Origin: Claveliimonas acetigenes
Lineage (GTDB): Bacteria > Bacillota > Clostridia > Lachnospirales > Lachnospiraceae
Length of the DNA stretch: 64,000 bases
Assembly: GCF_025567385.1 (NCBI RefSeq)
Contig: NZ_JAOQJU010000001.1
Coordinates: 372,001-436,000 of the forward strand
Direction of reading: 5' to 3'
The notes under the pieces are model-generated. The model was not told the origin of the DNA. It saw nothing but the letters and a program-made list of their open reading frames with translations, and searched no databases. The position numbers were made by a program, and so were the translations under genes. This document shows, in pieces, positions 6,361-13,992 of the stretch; the first letter of the stretch is position 1, and every line of letters begins with the position of its first letter.

Positions 6361-6954
6361 ATGAAGAAATTTGAATTAACCACAGAATCGATAGAAACTG
6401 TTTCCGGAGAGAAACTGTTCCGCATCAAAGCCCTTGTAAGCTTTGACGCGGTTGAAGCCGGTGAGCTTGGGGGATATGTGGAAAAAGAGGAAAACTTAAG
6501 CCATGAAGGCAATGCATGGGTTTACGACAATGCACAGGTTTACGGTAATGCACGGGTTTACGGTAATGCACGGGTTCACGGCAATGCACGGGTTCACGGT
6601 AATGCATGGGTTTACGGTAATGCATGGGTTTACGACAATGCACGGGTTCACGGCAATGCACGGGTTCACGGCAATGCACAGGTTTGTGGCGATGCAGATA
6701 TTTATGACAATTCGCAGAAATCCAGCGTAGACGGCTTTGGCTCTGAGAACAGGACAACGACTTTCTTCCGGGAGAAGTCAGGGGGAGTCGGCGTGAAGTG
6801 CGGCTGCTTTTACGGCACACTGGATGAGTTCCGGGAAAAGGTAAGGAAGACACACGGGGACTCTGAAATCGCACAGGAGTACCTGGCTATAGCTGACGTG
6901 GAAGAGCGCAGGTTTAAGAGAGTAGCGAAGAAAGGGGAAGAGACGGATGATTAA
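6361..6954 (+). CDS. Hexapeptide-repeat (beta-helix) phage protein
   Basis: 197 residues from ATG 6361, with TTGGAGG upstream. Residues 1-50 form a leader domain ending in ELGGYVEKEENLSHEG. Residues 51-116 are eleven six-residue repeats of the form N-A-x-V-x-G/D, the signature of a left-handed beta-helix (LpxA-like fold). The C-terminal domain (about 117-197) has FFREKSGGVGVKCGCFYGTLDEF. Proteins of this type are common in early regions of Firmicutes prophages and have no assigned function; no transferase active site is visible. Its end overlaps the next gene by 8 bp. Confidence 0.8.
   Translation: MKKFELTTESIETVSGEKLFRIKALVSFDAVEAGELGGYVEKEENLSHEGNAWVYDNAQVYGNARVYGNARVHGNARVHGNAWVYGNAWVYDNARVHGNARVHGNAQVCGDADIYDNSQKSSVDGFGSENRTTTFFREKSGGVGVKCGCFYGTLDEFREKVRKTHGDSEIAQEYLAIADVEERRFKRVAKKGEETDD
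6511..6708 (+). repeat. Eleven tandem 18-bp repeats within the beta-helix gene
   Basis: Units of 18 bp of the type AATGCACGGGTTTACGGT, each coding six residues, run without interruption. Units differ mainly by CGG/TGG/CAG (Arg/Trp/Gln) and by TAC/CAC (Tyr/His). Identity between units is high enough for slippage or recombination to change copy number. Confidence 0.9.
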
Positions 6955-7240
6955 AGCGCAACTTGGAGAAGTAATAGTAGATGGGAACGTCCTCACACTG
7001 GCAATGGAATTTGAAGATATAGCAAGAGGGGTAAAAAAGGTCTTTTGTAATGCGTTGGGGGAGAAAGTGGGAAATCTTTTATGGGAAAAATGCGTAAATG
7101 AGGCGCGGAAATCTGATGAAGAACGGAAGCGTGAAGTGGAGGAAGAAATCAGGGGGTTTCGGGAAACAGAGACGGAGAAGGCAAAACTTGCAGATGCCCT
7201 TACGGAATTCGTATTAAAAGAGATAGGCAAGGGGCGGTAA
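6947..7240 (+). CDS. Phage protein of unknown function
   Basis: 97 residues; ATG 6947 overlaps the previous stop, with AAGGGGAAG upstream. An N-terminal strand region (IKAQLGEVIVDGNVLTLAMEFEDIARG) is followed by long charged helices (DEERKREVEEEIRGFRETE). No family recognised. It is part of the tightly packed early run. Confidence 0.7.
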   Translation: MIKAQLGEVIVDGNVLTLAMEFEDIARGVKKVFCNALGEKVGNLLWEKCVNEARKSDEERKREVEEEIRGFRETETEKAKLADALTEFVLKEIGKGR

Positions 7241-7262
7241 GCGCCCCAGAAAGGACGGAACT

Positions 7263-7535
7263 ATGGAAAAAGCTGAAGATAGGAGGGAGCTGACCCTCCA
7301 AGAGCTGAAAGACCTGCTTTTTTACCGAGCTGATACAGAGATGCGGTGTTATAAGGAAGCCTGTGAGAAGTACGGCCGGCAGAAAGCGGAACCGTTAAGG
7401 CTGTCGTACATAGCTGTATTTAATGTAATCCATGATGCGGTGCTGTGGGAAGAGTATGCGGAATACAGAGAAATACGGGAAAAAGAAATGGAAGAGATAG
7501 CACGGAGTAAAGAAAAAAATAAGCGTATCCATTGA
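7263..7535 (+). CDS. Phage protein of unknown function, helical
   Basis: 90 residues, ATG 7263 preceded by AAAGGA. Helix-rich and highly charged: ELTLQELKDLLFYRADTEMRCYKEACEKYG, ending in EKEMEEIARSKEKNKRIH. No motif recognised. The stop codon lies in the loop of the 7523-7547 hairpin. Confidence 0.7.
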   Translation: MEKAEDRRELTLQELKDLLFYRADTEMRCYKEACEKYGRQKAEPLRLSYIAVFNVIHDAVLWEEYAEYREIREKEMEEIARSKEKNKRIH

Positions 7536-7547
7536 GAGTGGATACGC
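7523..7547. other. Perfect 9-bp stem-loop at the end of the preceding gene
   Basis: GCGTATCCA (7523-7531) pairs with TGGATACGC (7539-7547) around a 7-nt loop. No T-run follows, so it is not a classical terminator. It lies 140 bp upstream of the HUH initiator gene. Confidence 0.6.
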
Positions 7548-7618
7548 CGCATAAGGCTTGCGCCCTACAGAAATAACTCGCATCATAAGTATACTGCCTG
7601 TGGGGCAAAAAGTCAAGG

Positions 7619-7644
7619 AAATGGGGGATTTTCGCCCCATTTTC
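7619..7644 (+). terminator. Hairpin with T-run upstream of the HUH initiator
   Basis: AAATGGGG (7619-7626) pairs with CCCCATTT (7635-7642), followed by TTCT. It may end the early transcript. Alternatively, given its place 40 bp before a rolling-circle type initiator gene, it may be part of a replication origin. Confidence 0.5.
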
Positions 7645-7682
7645 TAACTCGATAAGAATATTAAAGATAGGACGCAGGCGGG

Positions 7683-8444
7683 ATGATAAAGAGACTGACG
7701 AGCACATACCGGGATGGGGATGTGATTGATGTGGAGGAACATCCGGACGGCAGATATGGAGCCAGGGGAATGCCGCGGATGAAAAAGAAGAGACCAACCC
7801 CTGAACAGGTGAAAGAAATAAACCACCAGAACAAAGTAAGGAGGTGCCGGGCGTATCTGCTGGAGTATTTCCATTTTGGGGATCTGTTCATATCGCTTAC
7901 TTACCAGGCAGACAAAAGGCCGGAAAGTATGGAAGGTGCACTGAAAGACTTCCAGAAAACCATACGGACTGTCCGGAGGGAATATCGGAAGAGAGGATAT
8001 GAGATTTTCTGGATCCGTAACATTGAACAGGGGACAAGAGGGGCATGGCATATCCATTTAGTGGTGAATGATATCCCGGATGCCCCGGGGATCCTAAAGC
8101 GCGCATGGGATAAAGGGTTTGTAAACATGGTGACGATTAAAGATGACAGCCGCTTCCTGGATGAAGATTTTACGAAGCTGGCGAATTACCTGACGAAGGA
8201 TGGAGATACCAGGGAACCGAAAAAGGACGGGACGCTGGCGAAGCCCAGGATAAAAGAAGCGAGTTACAGCCATTCCCGGAATATGCAGCTTACGGAACCG
8301 AAAAAGGACGAGCTTATCCGGTGGAAGAAAGAGCCGAAGCCAAAGAAAGGATATTATATCCTGCGGTGCATAGAAGGGATAAACCCGGTAACAGGCTATA
8401 AGTACCGCCGTTACACGATGGTACGGCTGAACAGGAGAATTTAA
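7683..8444 (+). CDS. HUH-type replication initiator (rolling-circle Rep-like)
   Basis: 253 residues. Motif 1 is FISLTY (residues 69-74), motif 2 is the metal-binding WHIHLVVN with His123 and His125, and motif 3 is KLANYLTKD with Tyr169 and Lys172 (YxxK). This order and spacing is that of HUH endonucleases that nick one strand and stay joined to the 5' end through tyrosine; filamentous-phage and plasmid Rep proteins are the best-known members. The nucleophile is predicted as Tyr169. Located where a siphophage usually has a helicase loader or primase, neither of which is present. The start ATG 7683 follows CAGGCGGG, a modest ribosome site. Confidence 0.85.
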   Translation: MIKRLTSTYRDGDVIDVEEHPDGRYGARGMPRMKKKRPTPEQVKEINHQNKVRRCRAYLLEYFHFGDLFISLTYQADKRPESMEGALKDFQKTIRTVRREYRKRGYEIFWIRNIEQGTRGAWHIHLVVNDIPDAPGILKRAWDKGFVNMVTIKDDSRFLDEDFTKLANYLTKDGDTREPKKDGTLAKPRIKEASYSHSRNMQLTEPKKDELIRWKKEPKPKKGYYILRCIEGINPVTGYKYRRYTMVRLNRRI

Positions 8445-8445
8445 A

Positions 8446-8886
8446 ATGATGGAAGTGAAAATTTACATAGAGACCACCCTCTGTGGTCCCGGGATAAAAG
8501 ACGGTTGGTATGCGGCGGCAATCGAATACATGACGGGGAAGGGACCGGCGGTGCTGGGGATTGTTGGCATGGAAAAAGAAACCACGTATTACCGGAGCGT
8601 GCTGCTGGCAGCAGTAAAAGCGCTGGAAAGGCTGCGGGAGCGGTGCGACGTCAGGATTTATACCAGGTGCAGCTTCGTAAAGGATATGGTGGAAAAAGGG
8701 AACCTGGAAAGCTGGGGGCGCAGCGGATGGGTGAAGCCGGGAGGAGGGGAGGTTGCGAACAAAGAATTGTGGCAGCAGCTATTGCGGCAGCTGGGGTATC
8801 ACAGGATAGAATTTTGCTTCAGCAGGCACCATGGCTATAAAGCGGATCTTTGGAGTGCAATAGAGAAAGCAAAAAAAGAGGGCTGA
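8446..8886 (+). CDS. RNase H-fold protein with altered active site
   Basis: 146 residues. The layout follows RNase HI: a first strand VKIYIETT where the family has an Asp, a helix YYRSVLLAAVKALERL where a Glu is expected, then VRIYTRCSFVKDMV where TDS is usual, and a C-terminal FCFSRHHGYKADLWS. The acidic residues of motif 1 and motif 3 are changed (Glu and Arg), so catalysis is uncertain. Starts one base after the stop of the Rep-like gene, so the two are probably cotranslated. It may bind hybrids or nucleic acid in replication. Confidence 0.65.
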   Translation: MMEVKIYIETTLCGPGIKDGWYAAAIEYMTGKGPAVLGIVGMEKETTYYRSVLLAAVKALERLRERCDVRIYTRCSFVKDMVEKGNLESWGRSGWVKPGGGEVANKELWQQLLRQLGYHRIEFCFSRHHGYKADLWSAIEKAKKEG

Positions 8887-8991
8887 AAATGCCAGAAAAG
8901 CCCATAAATACGGAATGCGGAAGGCATTTCGGACAAAAAACGGAAAAATCAGTGCCAAAATGCCGGAAAAGCCTATAAATACAGAATGCGA
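8887..8991 (+). repeat. Imperfect direct repeat of about 33 bp, period about 71 bp
   Basis: AATGCCAGAAAAGCCCATAA (from 8888) and AATGCCGGAAAAGCCTATAA (from 8959) begin two copies that continue through AATAC.GAATGCG. Both copies encode MPEKPINTEC in their own frame. The first is a 29-codon dead end; the second is in frame with the HNH protein. It looks like a duplication of the gene's 5' end. Confidence 0.7.
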
Positions 8992-9004
8992 GGGGAATTT
9001 GAAG

Positions 9005-9382
9005 ATGGACATAATGTTTCCGAAGCAAGGAAGGAAGAAAAAGCGGAAAAGGCACAGGGCAAGCATCCTCCATGCAAAAGACGGGATGTGCTATCTGTGT
9101 ATGAGATTAAACCAGGATTGCAGGACCAATAAGACCCTGCACGAACACCATGTTTACGGAGGGGCGAACCGAGCCATATCGGAGGCGGAAGGATTTAAGG
9201 TTTACCTGTGCCTGGCACACCACATTGACGGACCGGAAGCAGTGCACAATAACCAGAAGAATATGAGGCTCATACAGGAAGACTGCCAGAAGGCATACGA
9301 AAAGACCCACACGCGGCAGCAGTTCATGGAACTGGTGGGAAGGAATTATCTGGAAGGAGATGGAGAAAGCTATGGACATTAA
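9005..9382 (+). CDS. HNH-like zinc-binding phage protein
   Basis: 125 residues from ATG 9005 (GAGGGG 9 nt upstream); an in-frame ATG at 8960 has no ribosome site. A basic N-terminus (GRKKKRKRHRASIL) precedes CYLCMRL, then LHEHHVYGGANRAISE and YLCLAHHIDGPEAVH. The Cys-x2-Cys, His-x-His-His and Cys-x2-His-His groups match a treble-clef HNH fold of the kind found in NinG/DUF968-like phage proteins. Probably a nuclease or junction-binding protein used in recombination or replication. The C-terminus overlaps the HAD gene start. Confidence 0.75.
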   Translation: MDIMFPKQGRKKKRKRHRASILHAKDGMCYLCMRLNQDCRTNKTLHEHHVYGGANRAISEAEGFKVYLCLAHHIDGPEAVHNNQKNMRLIQEDCQKAYEKTHTRQQFMELVGRNYLEGDGESYGH

Positions 9383-9812
9383 CGGGAACCAGGTCATAGC
9401 GGTGGATTTTGACGGGACACTGTGCAAACAGGCGTGGCCGGAGATTGGGGAAGCGAATGGGAAGCTGATCCAGCATTTAAAGGCGAAGCGGGCAGCAGGC
9501 GCACGGCTGATCCTGTGGACGAACAGGGAAGGGATGCTTTTAGAGGAAGCATTGGAATGGTGTGCAGAGAGAGGGCTGGTATTTGATACCGTAAATGAGA
9601 ACCTGCCGGAGCTGATAGAGTTATACAAAAATGACTGCCGGAAGATCAATGCAGACATTTATATCGATGACAAGGCGGTGAACCCGGTAGGATACCGGCA
9701 GGCAGCAGGGCTTTCAGGGTTCGACCCCTATAAAAACCCGGTTGACCGGGAAGAATTTGCAGCAAGAAGCCCGGGAAAAAAGAAGGGCGGCAGGAAAAGG
9801 GCACTTCCGTAA
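9372..9812 (+). CDS. HAD-family phosphatase, phage type
   Basis: 146 residues from ATG 9372. HAD motif I is VDFDGTLC (Asp12, Asp14), motif II is ILWTNREG, a lysine-containing region follows, and IDDKAVNP is the motif IV acidic pair. No cap domain, as in small polynucleotide 3'-phosphatase-like HAD proteins of phages. The C-terminus is basic (SPGKKKGGRKRALP). A role in nucleotide or DNA-end phosphate removal is likely; the substrate is not shown by the sequence. Confidence 0.85.
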   Translation: MDINGNQVIAVDFDGTLCKQAWPEIGEANGKLIQHLKAKRAAGARLILWTNREGMLLEEALEWCAERGLVFDTVNENLPELIELYKNDCRKINADIYIDDKAVNPVGYRQAAGLSGFDPYKNPVDREEFAARSPGKKKGGRKRALP

Positions 9813-9882
9813 AGGTTTGTCATATCACGGTAACTGTTGGCTGGATTGCCCCGCCTGGATGGCGGGGAGAAAGGAGGGAACC

Positions 9883-10053
9883 ATCTTAAGCAAAAAACAG
9901 ATAGTAAGAAAAGGTTTTCAGCAGCTGAGTGATTTTGAAAAATTCCGGATGGAATGGATATGTATCTGCGTGAAGCTGAATAAGGACAGCATAAATGCAG
10001 AAGATTTGGAGAAAAAGGAAAGACGGGCGGAATGCCTGGGGATAAAAGGATAA
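9883..10053 (+). CDS. Small phage protein, start codon uncertain (ATC?)
   Basis: The frame is open well upstream, but the ribosome site AAGGAGGG (9870-9877) points to codon ATC at 9883, giving 56 residues beginning at ILSKKQIVRKGFQQLSDFEKF and ending ERRAECLGIKG. ATG 9859, 24 nt earlier, lies before the ribosome site and inside a GC hairpin (CCCCGCC/GGCGGGG). Either a rare ATC start is used or a point change removed an ATG. Helical, charged; function unknown. Confidence 0.5.
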   Translation: MLSKKQIVRKGFQQLSDFEKFRMEWICICVKLNKDSINAEDLEKKERRAECLGIKG

Positions 10054-10121
10054 GGAAGGAGGCGGAGCTCCTGCAGGGCAAAGTGTACACGGCTCCTTCT
10101 ATAAAATGGAGTGACGAAGTG

Positions 10122-10952
10122 ATGAAAGCAATACTTAAATATCCGGGAAGTAAATGAAGTATAGCAAAATGGATTATTTCTTTCTTCCCGGAACACCACA
10201 GTTATCTGGAGCCGTTCTTTGGTTCTGGGGCGGTACTTTTTAATAAAGCAAGGTCAGATATTGAGACGGTAAACGATTTAGACGGGAACGTAGTAAATCT
10301 GTTCGAGTGGATAAAGAAAGACCCGGAACGGTTAGCGCATGAAATTTATTATACACCCTATGCAAGACAGATCTATGAGAATGCCTTTGCATCCACACCA
10401 GAAGACAGCTTAGATAGGGCGGTAAATTTCTACATTCGGTTGAACATGGGACATGGTTTCAGGACAAATGGAGAAAAGGTAGGCTGGAAGAATGATGTGC
10501 AAGGACGAGAGAGGGCTTATGCAGCGCAGGACTGGTGCAACATTCCAGATAAAATATTACAGGCAGCAGAGCGGCTGCGTGGAGTGCAGATAGAGGACCG
10601 GCCGGCAGTAGAACTGATACAGAGATTTAACTTTCCGAATGTGCTCATTTATGCAGACCCGCCATATGTCCTGAACACCAGGCACGGAAAACAGTACCGA
10701 TGTGAAATGGATGATAAAGACCAGAATAATTTGCTGGATGCCTTGTTAGCGCATAAGGGTTATGTACTGTTGAGCGGTTATGATAATGGCCTGTATAATG
10801 ACAGGCTGAGGGGCTGGCACAGGAAGGAAGCTACTTGTTATTCACAGGCCTGCAGCAAGAAAAGGGAAGTCCTGTGGATGAACTTTGAGCCGTGCGAGCA
10901 ATTGACGATTGACGGATTTTTACAGGAGGAGACAGCATGGAAGATGGATTAA
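10122..10952 (+). pseudogene. dam: DNA adenine methylase (D12 class) with in-frame TGA at codon 12
   Basis: The full frame from ATG 10122 would give 276 residues, the normal length. It begins MKAILKYPGSK, then TGA at 10155-10157 where the family has Trp (KYPGSKW), and continues SIAKWIISFFPEHHSYLEPFFGSGAVLF. The S-adenosylmethionine motif PFFGSGA and the catalytic DPPY (residues 179-182) are intact. A one-base change TGG to TGA explains it. No start codon close after the stop has a ribosome site in this frame, so the protein is probably not made unless the stop is read through. It ends 15 bp inside the next methyltransferase gene. Confidence 0.88.
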
Positions 10953-12586
10953 TCATCGACTGCTTCGCTGGAGGAGGTGGAGCAAGTGTTGGAATAGAAA
11001 TGGCGCTTGGCAGACAAGTGGATATAGCGGTCAACCATGACCCGGATGCTATTTTAATGCACAAGGCCAATCATCCGGATACCCTGCATCTAACAGAGGA
11101 TATTTTTAAAGTTGATTTGCAGAAGCATATAAAAGGGCAGCATGTAGCACTTATGTGGGCGAGTCCCGACTGCACTCATTTCAGCAAAGCAAAAGGAAAA
11201 AAGCCGCTGAAACAGGAAATAAGGATACTTCCAATGGCCGTAGTGAAACACGCCAAAGTAATAAAACCTGATGTTGTCATTATGGAAAATGTGGAGGAAA
11301 TACGGCAATGGGGGCCGTTGAATAAGAAAGGTCGGCCGATTCCGAAAAGAAAAGGAAAGCTATACCAGAAGTTTATGAAGAAAATGTATCTTGTCGGCTA
11401 TACAAAAATAGAAACAAGGGAACTTGTAGCGGCAGATTACGGGGCGCCTACGACAAGGAAGCGCTGGTATGCGGTTTTCCGGCGTGACGGAAGGGAGATT
11501 GCCTGGCCGGAGCAGACGCACAGCAAAGGTGGAATCAATGGATTGCTGCCTTGGGAGTCAATTTATAAATATTTGGATTTGTGGGATTTGGGAAAATCAA
11601 TTTTTGGTCGAAAGAAACCGTTGGCAAAGAATACTATGAACCGGATAGCAAAGGGATTAGAGAAATTTGTTTTTAACTGCCCGGATCCATTTATTGTTCA
11701 GGTGAATCATAGTGGTGAGAATTTTCGTGGGCAGAGCATCCACGAACCAATGCCGACGATAACGCAGAAACATGGTTTTGGAGTTGCTACACCAGTGACT
11801 ATGCCGTATATGATGCGGAATAATACGGGCGCGCCGGGAAGTGACATTAAAGGGTCAATGTTGACGATAACCACGGGAGGACATCACGGATTGATTAGTC
11901 CGATGCTTATTCAATATCATTCAGAAACTACAAAGAATGGGGTACGGGGACAATCGGTTACGGAACCCATACAGACCATAGATACCGGTAACCGTTACGG
12001 GCTGGTAATGCTCTACACGACGAAGTTCTACAAGAGCGGAACCGGGCAAAGTCTGTATGAGCCGATTCACACGATTACCACATCACCGGGGCATTTTGGA
12101 ATGGTATCAGTAATGGCTATACCAACAGGCGAACTGACAGAAGCCCTGAATAAAAATACAGAAAACCCGGGTGAAACAGACAATATTATCCAAAAGTGTA
12201 CATGGGTCAGCCAGTTTATTATGGAGTATTACGGATGTGGAACCGGGCAGAGCTTACATGACTCATTACATACGATTGTAGTAAAGGACGGGTTTGCGCT
12301 GGTTACAGTATTAGGAAACGAATATATAATTTTGGATATTTTTCTGCGGATGCTGAGGCCAGAAGAGTTGAAGCTGGGGCAGGGATTTCCCAAGGACTAT
12401 ATCATAGACCGTGATTACAGAGGGCACCCGTATCCGGCAAGTAAGCAGGTGGCAAGAATCGGGAATAGTGTAGTTCCAACTGTGGCAAAGAAGCTGGTAG
12501 AGGCGAACTGCGGTTATTTAAAAATCGGTGAACGGATGCCGAATATGAAGATAGATGATAGTGAGCTGCAGCTAAGGTTTGTATAG
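10937..12586 (+). CDS. C5-cytosine DNA methyltransferase
   Basis: 549 residues. Motif I is DCFAGGGGASVGIEMA (residues 8-23), motif IV is ASPDCTHFS with catalytic Cys79, motif VI is ENVEE (117-121), motif VIII is APTTRKRWYAVF and motif X is ARIGNSVVPTVA (GNSVVP at 509-514). The target region between VIII and X is long and holds about five related units built on GQSxxEPxxTIxT. Methylates cytosine at C5, probably to protect phage DNA from host restriction; no cognate endonuclease is nearby. It overlaps the 3' end of the broken dam gene, so the two belonged to one modification operon. Confidence 0.95.
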   Translation: MEDGLIIDCFAGGGGASVGIEMALGRQVDIAVNHDPDAILMHKANHPDTLHLTEDIFKVDLQKHIKGQHVALMWASPDCTHFSKAKGKKPLKQEIRILPMAVVKHAKVIKPDVVIMENVEEIRQWGPLNKKGRPIPKRKGKLYQKFMKKMYLVGYTKIETRELVAADYGAPTTRKRWYAVFRRDGREIAWPEQTHSKGGINGLLPWESIYKYLDLWDLGKSIFGRKKPLAKNTMNRIAKGLEKFVFNCPDPFIVQVNHSGENFRGQSIHEPMPTITQKHGFGVATPVTMPYMMRNNTGAPGSDIKGSMLTITTGGHHGLISPMLIQYHSETTKNGVRGQSVTEPIQTIDTGNRYGLVMLYTTKFYKSGTGQSLYEPIHTITTSPGHFGMVSVMAIPTGELTEALNKNTENPGETDNIIQKCTWVSQFIMEYYGCGTGQSLHDSLHTIVVKDGFALVTVLGNEYIILDIFLRMLRPEELKLGQGFPKDYIIDRDYRGHPYPASKQVARIGNSVVPTVAKKLVEANCGYLKIGERMPNMKIDDSELQLRFV

Positions 12587-12621
12587 GGAAGATACAGAAA
12601 CGGCAGCAGGCAGGAAGGTAA

Positions 12622-12735
12622 CGGCGCGGATACGGCTGCGAGTTGAACCCGGATTACTTCCGGGACGGGGTAGGTTACCTCCAGGCAGCAGAAGAAGAGA
12701 TAGAGATGCCGACATTATTTGATTATATGGAGTGA
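12622..12735 (+). pseudogene. 3' remnant of a DNA methyltransferase
   Basis: After a TAA at 12619-12621 the frame encodes GYGCELNPDYFRDGVGYL and ends EEEIEMPTLFDYME. The G.ELNPDYF..GV.YL stretch is the usual C-terminal end of N4/N6 DNA methyltransferases (the helix after the S-adenosylmethionine motif), and the TLFD ending is common. The rest of that gene is missing, apparently deleted between this point and the cytosine methyltransferase stop at 12586. Confidence 0.6.
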
Positions 12736-12738
12736 AAA

Positions 12739-13992
12739 ATGAATAAGCAGGAAGTATTGGATGATAGATACAATGAAGAATCTGACGAAATTCAGGCGCC
12801 GGACGATGGGCTTGCAGAATACAAAAAGAAAAAGGCAGAAGCAAGAGCGAGGATGGTTGCTATGCAGAGGCTTCCATATGAAGTTAAAAAAAGGCGTTCA
12901 AAAATTCGGGCATATGAATTCGTATCCGAAATGTACGAACGGGGATTCAATGCACACGTATCTGTTGGTGGGCTGGACAGCATTACATTGTTTGTATTCT
13001 TAAAGTCGATTGGGGTACATGTTCCGGCGATATCGGTATCTGGGTTAGAAGATAAAAGCATACAGAAAGTACATAAGGCGCTTGGAATCACGATTCTGAA
13101 ATCATACAAGACAAAGGTGCAGGTGCTGAATGAATGTGGATTCCCGGTAATTTCAAAGAGGATAGCCGGTAAGATTAATCTGCTGCAGAACCCGAGTGAT
13201 AAGAATAAGACGGTCAGACATGCAATTATTACAGGCGAGTGTGGAGAGCTTGGGCATTATGCCAAAAACAGCAGAATGAAGCTGCCACAGAAATGGCTAA
13301 AGCTGTTCGGCGGATATGAGAACGAAAACGAAGGGGTGCATTATCAGAAGCCGGATTTCAAGGTGAGCAACGACTGTTGTTATTGGCTGAAAGAAAAACC
13401 TTGTGATGATTGGGCAAAAGAGCATGGAAGCTATCCGTTTCTCGGAATGATGGCATCTGAAGGTGGACAGAGAGAAGAAGCACTCACCGATCACGGATGC
13501 AATTACTACGGTAAGACAACCATGAGATCTGCACCGTTCGCCCCGTATATGAGAAACGACATATTGAAACTGGCTTTAGAAATGGACGAATGGTATCACG
13601 AACATATTTATGTTTTTGAAAGATTATATTACAAACAGGATTATAGCCGGGACAAAGACGGGAATGTAATTCCATATGAGCCTGTAGATACAATCATTCC
13701 TGCCATATATGGGGAAGTGGTTGAGGATGAGAACGGGGATTTAAGGACTACCGGAGCTCAAAGAACCGGGTGCAGCATGTGTGGGTTTGGAATCCACATG
13801 GAAGAACGGCCGCACAGATTCGATAAGCTCAGAGAGCGGAACCCAAAGGAATGGGAGTTTTATATGTATAATTGCTGCACAGATCCAAAAACTGGAGAGA
13901 AATACGGATGGGGAAGGGTGCTTGATTATATTGGCGTGGAATGGGAAGATGTTCCGCCGGTACAATTAACCCTGTTTGATATGGAGGGATGA
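12739..13992 (+). CDS. PAPS reductase/adenine nucleotide alpha-hydrolase family protein
   Basis: 417 residues. A helical N-terminal region precedes the PP-loop-like motif HVSVGGLDSITL (residues 73-84; SGGxDS is usual, here VGGLDS). A central region has DDWAKEHGSYPFLGMMASEGGQRE, and a Cys pair CSMCGFG (345, 348) followed by IHMEERPHRF suggests a metal or Fe-S site. Phage members of this family are frequent next to DNA methyltransferases; DndC of the phosphorothioation pathway is a relative. Whether it modifies DNA, activates sulfur or edits nucleotides is unknown. It starts 4 bp after the methyltransferase remnant. Confidence 0.8.
   Translation: MNKQEVLDDRYNEESDEIQAPDDGLAEYKKKKAEARARMVAMQRLPYEVKKRRSKIRAYEFVSEMYERGFNAHVSVGGLDSITLFVFLKSIGVHVPAISVSGLEDKSIQKVHKALGITILKSYKTKVQVLNECGFPVISKRIAGKINLLQNPSDKNKTVRHAIITGECGELGHYAKNSRMKLPQKWLKLFGGYENENEGVHYQKPDFKVSNDCCYWLKEKPCDDWAKEHGSYPFLGMMASEGGQREEALTDHGCNYYGKTTMRSAPFAPYMRNDILKLALEMDEWYHEHIYVFERLYYKQDYSRDKDGNVIPYEPVDTIIPAIYGEVVEDENGDLRTTGAQRTGCSMCGFGIHMEERPHRFDKLRERNPKEWEFYMYNCCTDPKTGEKYGWGRVLDYIGVEWEDVPPVQLTLFDMEG

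Noticed and set aside
6511..6708. CRISPR-like regular repeats
   Set aside because: The 18-bp units are contiguous, have no spacers and code in frame, so they are protein repeats.
6425..6874. Minus-strand ORF with repeated HCREPVHCREP-like units
   Set aside because: It is the mirror of the 18-bp repeats in the plus-strand beta-helix gene; no ribosome site and no independent support.
10155..10157. TGA recoded as Trp in the phage
   Set aside because: Other phage genes use TGA as a normal stop (for example those ending at 8886 area and 12733-12735), and only one internal TGA occurs, so a point mutation is the simpler reading.
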